Of a DNA stretch of 64,000 nucleotides, positions 34,830 through 45,199 are shown piece by piece. The notes below the pieces were generated by a model. The model was not told where the DNA came from. It searched no databases and was given only the letters and a program-made list of their open reading frames with translations. Made by a program: the position numbers and the translations under genes. Source of the DNA: Arcuatula senhousia (lineage: Eukaryota > Mollusca > Bivalvia > Mytilida > Mytilidae); assembly GCA_963971305.1 (NCBI GenBank), contig OZ020306.1:37655512-37719511 (forward strand), in the 5' to 3' direction. How positions within the stretch are numbered: position 1 is the stretch's first letter; every line of letters starts with the position of its first letter.

Positions 34830-36409
34830 TATTTCCAAGGTGTATCCTTTCTTTAATAAAATTTAAGCCAAATTACCATGTCAAGAGGATTGTTTTTGAA
34901 CGTACGTGCCTTATAAACTACTTTTCCATAGAATTCTGGATGTGATATTCTTTTTACAATAAAAAAACGACGTGTACAGTTAATCTTTTCAATAAGATAC
35001 CCATGAATTATGAACGAATTTAGTAAAAGATTTGACTAATTTGTGGTATCGATAACCTTGTTTTAGCAATTTTTCTGTAATGAAACGATTTTGTCATTAA
35101 ATCAGAATTACCACTGCAAATTCGAGCATATCTGACTAACTGTGAAATGTACACTCCGTAAGACGGAGCTAGAGGTACATCACCTTCAAGACCGTATGCG
35201 AGCCCCTAGAGGCAAAAAGGCTAACAGCAGAGTCGAGCTTATCGGAAGACACGATAAAGGGTATTGAGATTCTGACGGTGGGGCATAGCAAAGCCAACGG
35301 TGGCTAGGTGTCGTGGAATTCTGGCGGAGGGTCAATACACAGCTCAAAAGTTAAAGTATTCTATAGGTTGCTGATTTGGATGGCCATTGTGCGTAAGAAC
35401 TGTTTTCACTACAAAATAACGACAAAATAAATCCACAAACGAACGAATTGGCAGGCGATTTGACCTTTTCTATTGCATTTTTCTGTCGTAAGTTAAATGT
35501 TTCAGAATTTATAGCAAGTCATGTCCAAACACTACCAGTCATGGTCACAATGACAGACTTTGACATCTAATAAATTAAGAATTTAACAGACTTCTATGCA
35601 ATATAGTTTAATCCAATGTTTTTGTTTTTGTTTATTCAAGACTTATCCGAGGCTCTATTAAGAAACTAAAAAAATGCCTACCTTATAAAGAATACAGACT
35701 GTTTAAGGAAACATCTTACAATGTCTGTTTAAACAAATTTAAAGTCTTGGGAAAAACAAAGGAATGTGAGAGACTTTGATAGAATAGAAAAAAAATTAAA
35801 TAGAAAAAAAAATTAAATAGTTTAACAAGTTGCACTGTCAAATAAAACGGGGTTTATTAGATTAAACGTATTTGTTGTAAAAGACAAACACAAATTAGAA
35901 CGTCTTCGTTCACCCGTGGTTTGTTGCTACAGAAGATAAAGCGGCATTGCTTCTTTCGCTTCTTATCTTTCTTTAATGAAATACATTGTGTGTGAAAATC
36001 AAATTAAATAGAGATATTTTTCAGATTTCGTCTAAAAATCTTAACACTGTTGATTTAAATTACAAATTAATAAAAGACATGTATAATTTCCAACTTAAAG
36101 ATTGAACTTTTTCTCTTCCTTTCATACTGCCATCTTTTTTATCTGGTTTTAAAAAAGCTAACAAATAAATGGTTGGTACTTCCATGAAAAGGGTTTTATT
36201 CAAACACACACACACGTATCTTTGATAACAGAGTTACAACCATCTTTGTTATTGAACAAAAATAAATTTACGATCATCCTCCCAATTTCTATTTTCCTAT
36301 TTTTAGGAATAGGATATCTACGGAAGCTTATTAGGGAAACGCATAAAAAAAATCTCGCTCCGGCGATTTACTATCTCGCCTCGGCGACTTACAAATGTTT
36401 TATCTCGAA
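34830..36409. other. No gene; unexplained GC-rich patch at 35150-35345
   Basis: 35150-35345 is clearly richer in GC than its surroundings (GAGCCCCTAGAGGC, GACGGTGGGGCATAGC, CAACGGTGGCTAGG) and has no ORF, tRNA or known repeat signature I can name. 35632-35665 (ATTCAAGACTTATCCGAGGC) may be a decayed retrozyme fragment on the minus strand. 36357-36450 has two GGCGA..TTAC..TATCTCG words loosely like the 27.1 kb array. Confidence 0.4.
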
Positions 36410-36640
36410 AGCCTTTGGAGATAACATTCGTAATATGGTCTCGTAAGAAGCAAAGGTGTACCAAAGGGGTGATCAATATCATAAAACCGTAAAGACAAAG
36501 ACAAAATCGGTAGACAAAACATCATCATAACAGAACAAACAACACAACAACATTAAACACATACGCACACATAACAACGAAACCGCATTCAGCAACGTGA
36601 ACTCAAGTTGAAACGAGAGTACTCATATTTTACTCGTATT
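36410..36640 (-). repeat. Degenerate Penelope-like 3' tail
   Basis: Minus-strand tail with ACCAAAGGGGT, CGTAAAGACAAAGACAAAAT, AACAGAACAAAC, CAACGTGAACTCAAGTTG and CGAGAGT, corresponding to the better preserved tail at 37200-37400. Confidence 0.5.
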
Positions 36641-37014
36641 CATTTTGCTCCATATCCTTTCATAATTTTTAGCCTTACTTAAATGTCTTGGTAATTGATC
36701 TCTACAAAATTGTCCATTTGGTTTATATTGTCACATGGTCATTTAAGTGCTATTCTCTGTAAGAATCAGGCAATGAGTGAATCATGATTTAAAAAAAAAC
36801 CACACAAGTTTGACTTCAAAATACTGTTTAAAATGCCTAAAAGTAACAAAAAATGCATTGGCACTACTCAAAAGTGTCAGAAATTTGAGATATATTTTGG
36901 TTGAAATGCCTATAAAATTTGGGTCTAAGGGAGATAAAACGTGTCAAGTCATATTTAATCCCCATCATTGTAACATATTTTTTCTCCATCCTCTGACACT
37001 AAAGATGACAACTA

Positions 37015-37060
37015 ATGAGTGTTTCTTCATTAGAAGGCTATTTTGGATACCCCATTGGTA
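37015..37060 (+). repeat. Outermost piece of a Penelope-like tail
   Basis: GGATACCCCATTGGTACCTC TGCTTCTTTGAA equals, inverted, the outer end of the tail at 10418-10450. Only the last few tens of bases are present. Confidence 0.45.
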
Positions 37061-37199
37061 CCTCTGCTTCTTTGAATGACAATGCATTGTCGAAACTGTG
37101 TGTTTTTAAAATCAGATTCAAACATTACCGATTTTGCCTGATTCTTACAGAGAACTGCACTAAATTTCTAAAACAAAGTGGATTGTACTTTATAGCCAG

Positions 37200-38160
37200 T
37201 GTGCTACGATAGAAATAAGCAGAGGCACCAAAGGGGCATTCTAGTGTCAAAAGTCCGAAAAGGCAACGACAAAACCGGTAAACATGAACAAGAACAGCAC
37301 AAGGAAACACAAAACATAAAAACAACCGAACAGAAATCAACAACGCGAACTCAAGTCGTAACAAGAGTGAACTCGGGTGCTCCGGAAGAGTAAGCGGTTC
37401 CTGCCTGCTATAGCACACCCGCCGCGCTGCCAATTTCCAATTCAGTGTGTCAAATCCGGTAAAGGAAGACAAAACAAAACCCTATGACAAACCGACATCT
37501 GCACTCATCTGAGAGATAGAAATCCCATATTTATCTATGAGTACATGGTGTCTACCGTAAAATTTCTTGAGTGAAGACAGCAACCGAGGAGCAACATAAC
37601 CCTGTGTTAGCAATTTCTGTGTCAAACGTGACGCTCTGCCAAGGAAATCGATGTAACTCCCACAAGCTCTGGAGTAACGAATCAATTGTGATACGTAAAC
37701 TCCATAAGCTGGAGCGGACGGAATGTTGCTACACACGAAGGGAAAGTTGACGATTGGGAAGTTGAAGTCATCACGTTTGTCATAGAGCTTTGTTGATAGT
37801 TTTCCTTGAGAGTCTATTTCGAGATGTAGATCTAAATATGAAGCAGACTTACTAGAATCCGTTGTGTCCTTTATCTCAAGTTCCGGGGGATATATGAGAA
37901 GGAGAAAGTCACCAAATCGAGAATTGTTCAGTGAAAGGACATCATCAATATAACGGAACGTGAGGTTAAAAGAAGGAGCTAGTCTACGATCTTTTTTGTC
38001 TAGAAGAGATTGTAAGAAGTCTGCTTCATATGAATGAAGAAACAAATCAGCAAGCAAAGGTGCACAATTGGTGCCCATTGGAATCCCTATTGTTTGCTGA
38101 AAAAACACGTCCACCAAACTGAACAAATATGTTGTAAATAGTGACTAGCAGTTTCTTGTT
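37200..38160 (-). pseudogene. Penelope-like reverse transcriptase, C-terminal two thirds, with 3' tail
   Basis: The longest RT fragment of its family here: a 214-codon minus-strand frame (38126-37482). It contains GIPMGTNCAPLLADLFLHSYE, the catalytic FRYIDDVLSLNN, IYPPELEIKDTTDS, YLDLHLEID, LYDKRDDFNFPIVNFPF, SNIPSAPAYGVYVSQLIRYS and SSLKKFYGRHH. Upstream of the start codon the frame continues as LFSLVDVFFQQT, which is open but already out of register with the usual NIFVQFGGRVF (visible in another frame near 38115-38140), so a frameshift lies here and the N-terminus is lost. The stop is followed by the family tail to 37200. Assignment to Penelope-like elements is by RT architecture; no GIY-YIG domain is present. 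Confidence 0.8.
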
Positions 38161-39107
38161 TAAATGCCCAATTAATGAGTTCTACAAAGGTTCCAATATG
38201 GATGCTGGCGAGGCAAAATATTGATACACCGGCTCCCGGAAACCTGTTTTTTATGTCGCCTGCAACGTGTTTCAAAGCAACATATACGGGTTACTGTGGG
38301 AAAATCCGTCGGTTTGCATCCTTCATCAGGCCTCATCACAAAAACTTTCGTAACAGTTTTCTCAGCAACTATATTCAAAAACCTCGTGATATTTAATATG
38401 CATCTTTGTCCTATTTTACTATGAGGTGTAAAGCGAATTTATGCCCCCAGAATGCCTTGAAATTTTTCAAATGTATTGACCTTATAGAGAATTTTCGTCG
38501 CAGTCTTTATAAAAAAGAAAGAATATGGAATATATGCCAGAAAGACACGATCCATATAAAAATTATACATTTTATACATGATATTGTTATAAAGATCAAA
38601 AGAAACTACAGTTATCACAAGCGAGACACGGCCTATTGATATTTGGTTTGTGTCGCTGTCCTATTGTACCATTAGGTGTTGAGGGCGACTTTTGCCCCAA
38701 AAGGTCCTACTTCCTGTTTTTCGAGTAATGGACTTTAAGACAATTTCCGTAGCAGTTTTCACAGCAACTAATAGGGACAGCCTCTTATATGGTAAGGTGT
38801 TAAGCGATTTTATGCCCGAAAAAACCTACTTCCTGTTTCCATTTTTACTCGGAAGCCTAGTCTTGTCGAAGAAAAGATGAATGGAAGAAGGCGCGCCAAA
38901 CTGTTACAACTCGTTGTCACCTCGCTAACTCTCGTAGAAATGGAATATAGGTCAAAATAGGACCAGATTAGAAAAAGCGATGGCTTCAAAAGTCGTAGCG
39001 GCCAACATGGCGACGGCAGCCTGATTTTAACAATCTATCTGAGACTGATACCAAAAAATATCGACATTACAACTTAGGAAACTGAATTAAAACCAGACGA
39101 TCTCGGT
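38161..39107. repeat. Degenerate direct modules upstream of a LINE
   Basis: Two to three diverged modules share CGTA(A/G)CAGTTTTC.CAGCAACT, TGTCCTATT, (A)GGTGT(A/T)AAGCGA.TTTATGCCC and CCTACTTCCTG (38345-38470, 38650-38720, 38745-38840). No ORF. 38990-39010 has an ATGGCGAC block like other tandem-core modules. Possibly the 5' untranslated region of the LINE starts in the last part. Confidence 0.45.
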
Positions 39108-39893
39108 TTGTATGCATGCCCAGGAGTCTCGACAGAGGGAAATAGTGATTTTCTTATTGAAAAACTCGCTCCCACAACAAACCTTCAAGCCGCTTCTGCC
39201 ATTGAAAATAGACTTTACAAGAACAATGCCCCAAATACTACTATTTACTTTATTTTACTATTAATAAGCGGAGATGTATCCCAGAATCCCGGACCAGACA
39301 AATGCCCTTGTGGAACTTGCTCTAAACCAGTCAAAGACAACCAAAATGGTCTACAGTGTGAGGGTACTGAATGCAACTTTTGGTTTCATAGAAAATGTAT
39401 CAAAATGAGCGTTACTGAATACAGACGTCTCTCCAACTCGGATGAAAGCTGGTATTGTTCCAAATGCTTGATGTCTACAGCTTTTTCATACTCATTTCTA
39501 GAAAACATTGTTGAGGACAATTTGAACAGCTATGGCAACTGTACCAAACCTAAAAATGTGAGTAGCAGGACACTTAATGACCAGACCCATAATTTGAAAT
39601 GTTTTGAGAAAAAAGGACTACATTTTATATGCCTGAACGCCAGATCCCTTCTCCCCAAAATCGCAGAACTTCAGATGCTAGCCTATAAGAGCAAAGCCGC
39701 TGTGATCTCTATTACAAAAACGTGGCTCGATGTATCAATAACTGACTCGGAAGATAACATAAATGGTTATGTGATACTCCGTAGAGACCGCAACCGCTCA
39801 GGAGGCGGCGTATGTCTGTATGTCCGTGAAGATATAGCCTTTACACCAATGAACATTGAAAACCAACAGAAGACAGTGAAATTCTTTGTATAG
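39108..39893 (+). pseudogene. LINE ORF with 2A-like peptide, PHD finger and APE endonuclease N-terminus
   Basis: 261 codons. Residues 53-63 read ISGDVSQNPGP, a 2A-like ribosome-skipping motif as known from several APE-type LINEs. Residues 66-120 form a PHD-type zinc finger: CPCGTC, LQCEGTEC, FHRKC and WYCSKC give the Cys/His ligands. From residue 172 the APE endonuclease starts (LHFICLNARSLLPKI, then GGGVCLYVRED). The usual catalytic Glu in the ETWLD motif is Lys here (ITKTWLD, residues 202-208), so this copy would be catalytically dead even without the frameshift near 39885. The start codon is the first in frame; the region before it may be untranslated. Confidence 0.85.
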
Positions 39894-40850
39894 AACTGTT
39901 CCTGCCAAAAACAAAACCCATTACAGTAGGAGTCTGCTATCGTCCACCCAATCAAAGTAACTTTAACGATCAATTTCAAGCTATCATTGCCCAGTTCAAA
40001 CCAGAACATGAGACTGTGCTACTTGGAGACTTAAACATCTGCTACAGAAGCAAGAATGGACTTTTATTTTCTGCCTACTCTAAGATCCTTAAGATGTTTA
40101 ATTTAACTCAAATTATTAAAGAACCAACCAGGGTTACAAATACATCAAATTCTATTATTGACCATATTTTATGTAACAATGTTGAAAACATAAATCAATC
40201 AGGTGTATTAAATATTGGTCTAAGCGACCACTCTATTATATATTGTACTAGAAAATTGTCAAAACCTATCTATAATAAACATAATACTGTGAAAATAAGA
40301 CATGTTAAATCTTATAATAAAGATATTTTTATTTCTAAATTAACTGAAGCTTATAAACTGGGAAAAATGTTTTCTAGCAGACAATGTTAATGAGGCATGG
40401 TCAGTCTTTAAAGAGATTTTTACTTCTATTTTAGACTATGTGGCTCCTTTAAAAGAAATTAGGATCAAACAAGGAACGGAGCCTTGGATGACGTCTGAAA
40501 TTTTAACTCTCATCCAAAGACGAGATTTCTTTTTTGACAAATTTAAAAAATCTAATATTTCAGATGACTATAAAAAATTTTGTAAGATTAGAAACCAAGT
40601 ACAAAAAATGTGTAAATCAGCCAAATCAGAATATTTTTCTCAGCAGATAGAAGAAAATAAAAATAACCCAAAAGAAATATGGAACAATTTAAAAAAAAAA
40701 CTTGGTTACAAAAAACAGTCAAAATCTAACCCTAACATTATATTAAATATAGAGGGTGAAAATTGTTATGATGGTAAAAAAATATCAATTTTTTTTAATG
40801 ATTTTTTTACTACTATAGCCTCAAAATTGGTAGCAATGTTACCCCAGTAG
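39894..40850 (+). pseudogene. Same LINE, rest of endonuclease and linker; RT absent
   Basis: After the frameshift the frame gives TVGVCYRPPNQSNF, the catalytic LLGDLNICYR and the C-terminal GLSDHSIIY. A second frameshift near 40385 leads to a 136-codon linker (40440-40850) with PWMTSEILTLIQRRD, NNPKEIWNNLKKKLG and FFNDFFTTIASKLV, the segment normally just before the reverse transcriptase. The element stops at about 40850, so RT and tail are missing, which is unusual because LINEs are normally truncated at the 5' end. It differs from the 4.9-9.8 kb LINE in family. Confidence 0.85.
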
Positions 40851-41740
40851 CAGAGGTATTTATAATGCAACTTCAAAAATAATTAAATTGTTCTATAATT
40901 ATAGAAAGAAATATGATGTAAGCTTTATCTTAAGGCATGTTACAAAAATAAAAGAATAATAAATTGGTTGATATACATACATGTACAAGACTCGCTTACT
41001 CGCGAGGGTTTTAATGGGGTCCCTTTGAACGTAATGGAGTAGCCGCCTTAAATGTACTTGTAAGATCAGGCATTAGATGTATTTTAACCAAATGCATGTA
41101 CATGTATATACAAAGAAATTGTTGTATAAAATCCGTAATTTTTAATTAATGTATATCATGCATGCCTATTGCATTTCATTTTTTTCCGTAGGTTATACAT
41201 AAGGTATATATTCTATTGCGGGCTCTGACTCAAAAGTAAGTAATCACTGACTCACCCACCCACTTTTCTAGATAATTACAACAACTTAAAAATATGCTTG
41301 CATTAATGGGGGAATGCATTTTTCTTCCGAGACTGGAGTATCACGTCTTAACATAAATGTATATAGTGGCAGAAAACAAAAGATGTGCCAGACGTGTGGT
41401 GTCGGATGCTTGGACTTGCATCATTGACAATACCCTGAACTTAAAGCACCACTCAAAACAACATATTGGCTGTGCCGAAAGTGTCATAAAACATCCGGCC
41501 TTCATTATAATGTGTAATCGGGCTTTATTATTATGTGTAATAAATGAAAATGAAAATCTATCGAAGTAAAAAATGTAGAGCATATACAATGATCAGCTTA
41601 CTCAATTGATGAAATGTATTTTCCTACACTAAATTTGTTATAAACAAGTAGTGTGTATGCCATTATCATATGCATGTCTTGTTTATGATATTAAAATCCA
41701 TTTGTACACATTTACTTGTTTCAGTGTTATTTAATTTGTT
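40851..41740. other. No gene recognised
   Basis: AT-rich; overlapping frames on both strands at 41341-41589 have no recognisable motif. Confidence 0.3.
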
Positions 41741-42658
41741 GTCCCCCGCCGCAACGCGTCGGAGGGACTTAGTAATGGTCTCCGTCCGTCCGTCTGTCCA
41801 TCCGTCTGTCCGTTCGTCACGTTTTTTGTGGGTGCAACTCCTCAGACACTACTGAATGGATGTTGCTAAAACTTTACACAGTGATAGAGTACAATTAGTA
41901 GATGATCATCCCATACTTGGAATTTTCAAAATGGCCGCCTTTTCCATGGAAACAGGGAAGAAAGGTCAAAATATAGGACATTCAATATCTCGGTTACCTA
42001 GATGCACAGGGTTCTGAAATTTTGTAGGCTATTAGAGCAAAAGGTACTCTATATTAATACAAAAAAAAATTTTGAAGCGATATTTACGGTTTTCGAGTTA
42101 TTTACGAATTTGTGATTTTTCAGTCCGAAAAATGGGACTTTGTCAAACGTTTTTGTGGGTGCAACTCCTCGGACACTACTGAACCAATGTTGCTGAAACT
42201 TTACACACTGATAGGGTACTATTAGTAGGTGATCATCCCATATTTGAAATTTTCAAAATGGCCGCCGTTCAATGGAAACGGGGAAGAAAGTTCAAAATAT
42301 AGGACATCCAATATCTCGGTTACCTAGGTGCACAGGGTTCTGAAATTTTGTAGGCTGATAGAACAAAAGGTACTCTATAATAATACGAAAAAAAAAAACT
42401 GAAACAATATTTACAGTTTTTGAGTTATTTACGAATTTGTGATTTTCCGGTCCAAAAAATGGGACTTTGTCATATCAAACATTTTTGTGGTTGCAACTCC
42501 TCGGATACTACTGAACGGATGTTGCTGAAACTTTACACATTGATAGGGTACTGATAACAGGTGATCATCCCATATTTTGACAACCTATTTCTATCGTTTC
42601 TCAGAGAATATATTGCTTGACATACATACCACACAACTTTTATGCGGCGGCGGGGGAC
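41741..42658 (+). mobile_element. Tandem-core element, GTCCCCCGCCGC family
   Basis: Opens with a palindromic head GTCCCCCGCCGCAACGCG TCGGAGGGAC and closes GCGGCGGGGGAC, inverted to the start. A CCGTCCGTCCGTCTGTCC run (41790-41815) is followed by about 2.5 direct units of roughly 330 bp, each starting GTGGGTGCAACTCCTC (or a one-base variant; about 41828, 42157, 42487). No ORF. It shares plan and head with the element at 58993-60316, but the core sequence is different. Confidence 0.8.
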
Positions 42659-44420
42659 ATTTGTATTTTAACATTTTTCATTGATTTAATGGGTCCCCCT
42701 TTTTTAAGGGGCCATTAATGTTACATTCTTGTTTGTTCCCACAATGACTTTTATTCTGGTTAACCAAATGCTGTGAATTTTTTTTTATTTTGGGGTCCCC
42801 CTTTTATTCGTTTATAAACTAGGGGCCCTAAAAGGGCCAAAAATTCAAACAAGGGGTTGCATTAAGTCGTACAGCCGCTCGACCATTTAGAAAACAGGTA
42901 TAGTTGATGACCGATCAAATGACCTGGAAAGGGGAGGCATGGCACAACTCATCATGCTTAAGCCAGTTAAGCTTTATACCAAATTTAAAATAAATCCCTT
43001 TAGTAGAAGCCGAGAAATCTGTTAGGGAACATTGTCTATTTTTGGTACTTAAAAAGTCTTAACTCTGCTCTAAAAAACAGGATTTAGATGCGTAACTTAC
43101 ATAGAAAGGGAAGACACGGTACAACGCATAATGCTTAAGCTGTTTACTGAATTTGAAATCAATCCTTTCAGTTGAAGCCGAAAAATCTGTTACAAAAGTT
43201 TGTTACGGACGGGCAAACAGATGGATAATGTGAATGCAATACAGATCCCTCTCTTACGAGTATGGGTAAAGTATTATATTTGTTCCCACGATAACTTTTG
43301 TTCTGGTTGGTCAATTGTTATGATATGTCTTACCATTACACCATAGATGGGATTGATTATGGGGCCCCCTTTTTTCAATAAGAAATTAATGGCCATTAAA
43401 TGGGCAGAAATGTTCCATTTTATTTCTGGTCCGATTTTTTTTGGTCAATTTCAGTCTTATCAAGCAGTGGATGCAAATTGAAATACAAGTATTTATAATT
43501 GCAACCCCATATTTTCCGTTACTTAATTAGGGACCATAAGGGGGAAAAGTGAAAGCAGCAAGTATTTTTGAAGCAGCAATTTTTCTAGGTCTGCTTTTAT
43601 AAAAAAAGTTTTGAATTCCTTGTAAAAGGTGGGTGGAAAGTTCACCAAAGGTGGCATGTGTTAAAACAACTTATTCAGTCTACCATGGGCATAATTTTCC
43701 TCAAATATACAACTTTCATGCATATCATGCTGCAGTCGGCGAAACTTTTTATTCGCAAATAACTAAAAAATTTTACAGATATCAAATTTCTGTTAATAGC
43801 AAAAAATCAGATACAGACCATATTTTTTATGATAAAAAAACACTGTAGAACAAAATTTCATGTTTTTTTCATTTTCCACAAAGTCCTACAAAAAGTTTAC
43901 GGCTAAGAAAAAAAAATCAGAGTTGTTGAAGCGTGAAAATGAGTTCAGGGTTACACAGCATGGTGTGATTAGCGTAAACCAAAACCCCAACCGTCTAAGA
44001 ATTATCAGATGCCTAGGTTTTATACTTTTCATGTAATTTGATATGTCTAAAAAAGACCTTATTTCATATAAGAGTCGTTGAAGCGTAAAAATGGATCATG
44101 GTCACATGGCATTGAGACAATTGCGTAGACCACATCCCCAACTGTCAGTATACCAAATGTTAAGGTATGTATATTATACTTTTCATGTTATTAATTTTTT
44201 CAAAAAAGTCTACAAAAAGTTTATTAAACCAGTATACTATAGGATAAAGCTAATCATACAAAATATAAGACCACTATCTTATGTAGTTGCATGTTAGAAA
44301 ACCGTGATGTACTTTATATTTTTACAGTATACCGGTATTTTTTTGGACGGACGGACGAACTTACAGTGTAAACAGTATACAGTCTTTGAGTGTGGGATTG
44401 CTCAGAAGACGACAAAATTA
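42659..44420. repeat. Further direct modules of tandem-core type
   Basis: TTGTTCCCAC(A/G)AT(G/A)ACTTTT recurs at about 42733 and 43280 (about 547 bp apart), each followed by GGGG(T/C)CCCCCTTTT and GGCCATTAA-like words. Then a 150 bp period is visible at 43922 and 44072 (GTTGAAGCGT(G/A)AAAATG). A GGACGGACGGACGAAC head lies at 44342-44358 at the right edge. No ORF; the frames at 43633 and 44091 are repeat by-products. Confidence 0.55.
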
Positions 44421-45199
44421 ACATAGAAGGTGATATTTTTATAGAAAACGCTAGTTTCAGAACTCAACTGAACATTTGTAAATCAGCATACGCTAACATT
44501 TAGGAAACATTCTGACTTCCGAGTTATTAGTACCAACGGTGCTTTGATTTATAGATGCAGGCAGCATAAGTCTTCCATGGAAGTTCGCTATTGTAGTTAT
44601 ATATACATGTACATGCATATATACAATATACATGTATATATACAACCCGTCCGATTTAACTATGGACTCATGCGCGGATCCAACTTTTTTAGTTAGAGGG
44701 GGCGAAATACGGCGAGGGGTCTGGGGACCAAAACACATATGTAAACTTTAACTGCAATTGATTATTATGAGCTGTATGGCCATTTCGGAAATTTATTCCT
44801 CATCAACAACATAGGAAATCCACAATTTCAAAAGATGTATGAAACCAAACAAAATCCAAAAGGACAAAACTACGATGGTTCAAAATATGTTCAAATTTGT
44901 TTCTCAGAGGTTTAAAAAGTGTATTTATTAAATAAAATGTCTAGTTCAAAACTTTTAGAAGGACCTTAGTTTGTTTCAGGTAAATGATTTTTTTTAAGCC
45001 GCAGTATTGAGGAGAGCTTTTTTTCGTGGTACCGACTTACATGTACAACTGTTAAAGACACTACAGTCCAGAAGATTTAACGATGTATCACTTTTAAGAC
45101 GTCTGCTGGCTGCCTTTGCCTCATATTGTTCCTTTCATTCATCAAAACCACACACCTTTAACTGTTAAATACTTTATATTTGTATGTAATAAGGGTTTC
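44421..45199. other. No gene; palindromic AT microsatellite at 44590-44645
   Basis: 44590-44645 is a TATACATGTA-type palindromic low-complexity run. 44660-44710 (GCGCGGATCC and AGAGGGGGCG) resembles the repeat at 63850 in reverse. No gene. Confidence 0.4.

Noticed and set aside
34668..34866. Two overlapping short plus-strand frames
   Set aside because: They translate the retrozyme body and its second hammerhead; the element is non-coding.
35632..35665. Third hammerhead copy on the minus strand
   Set aside because: Resembles the stem II and core region (ATTCAAGACTTATCCGAGGC) but lacks the GTC site, stem III and a second copy; at most a decayed fragment.
39270..39300. 2A-like NPGP motif as a sign of a viral polyprotein
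   Set aside because: It is followed by a PHD finger and an APE endonuclease, the known layout of certain LINEs.
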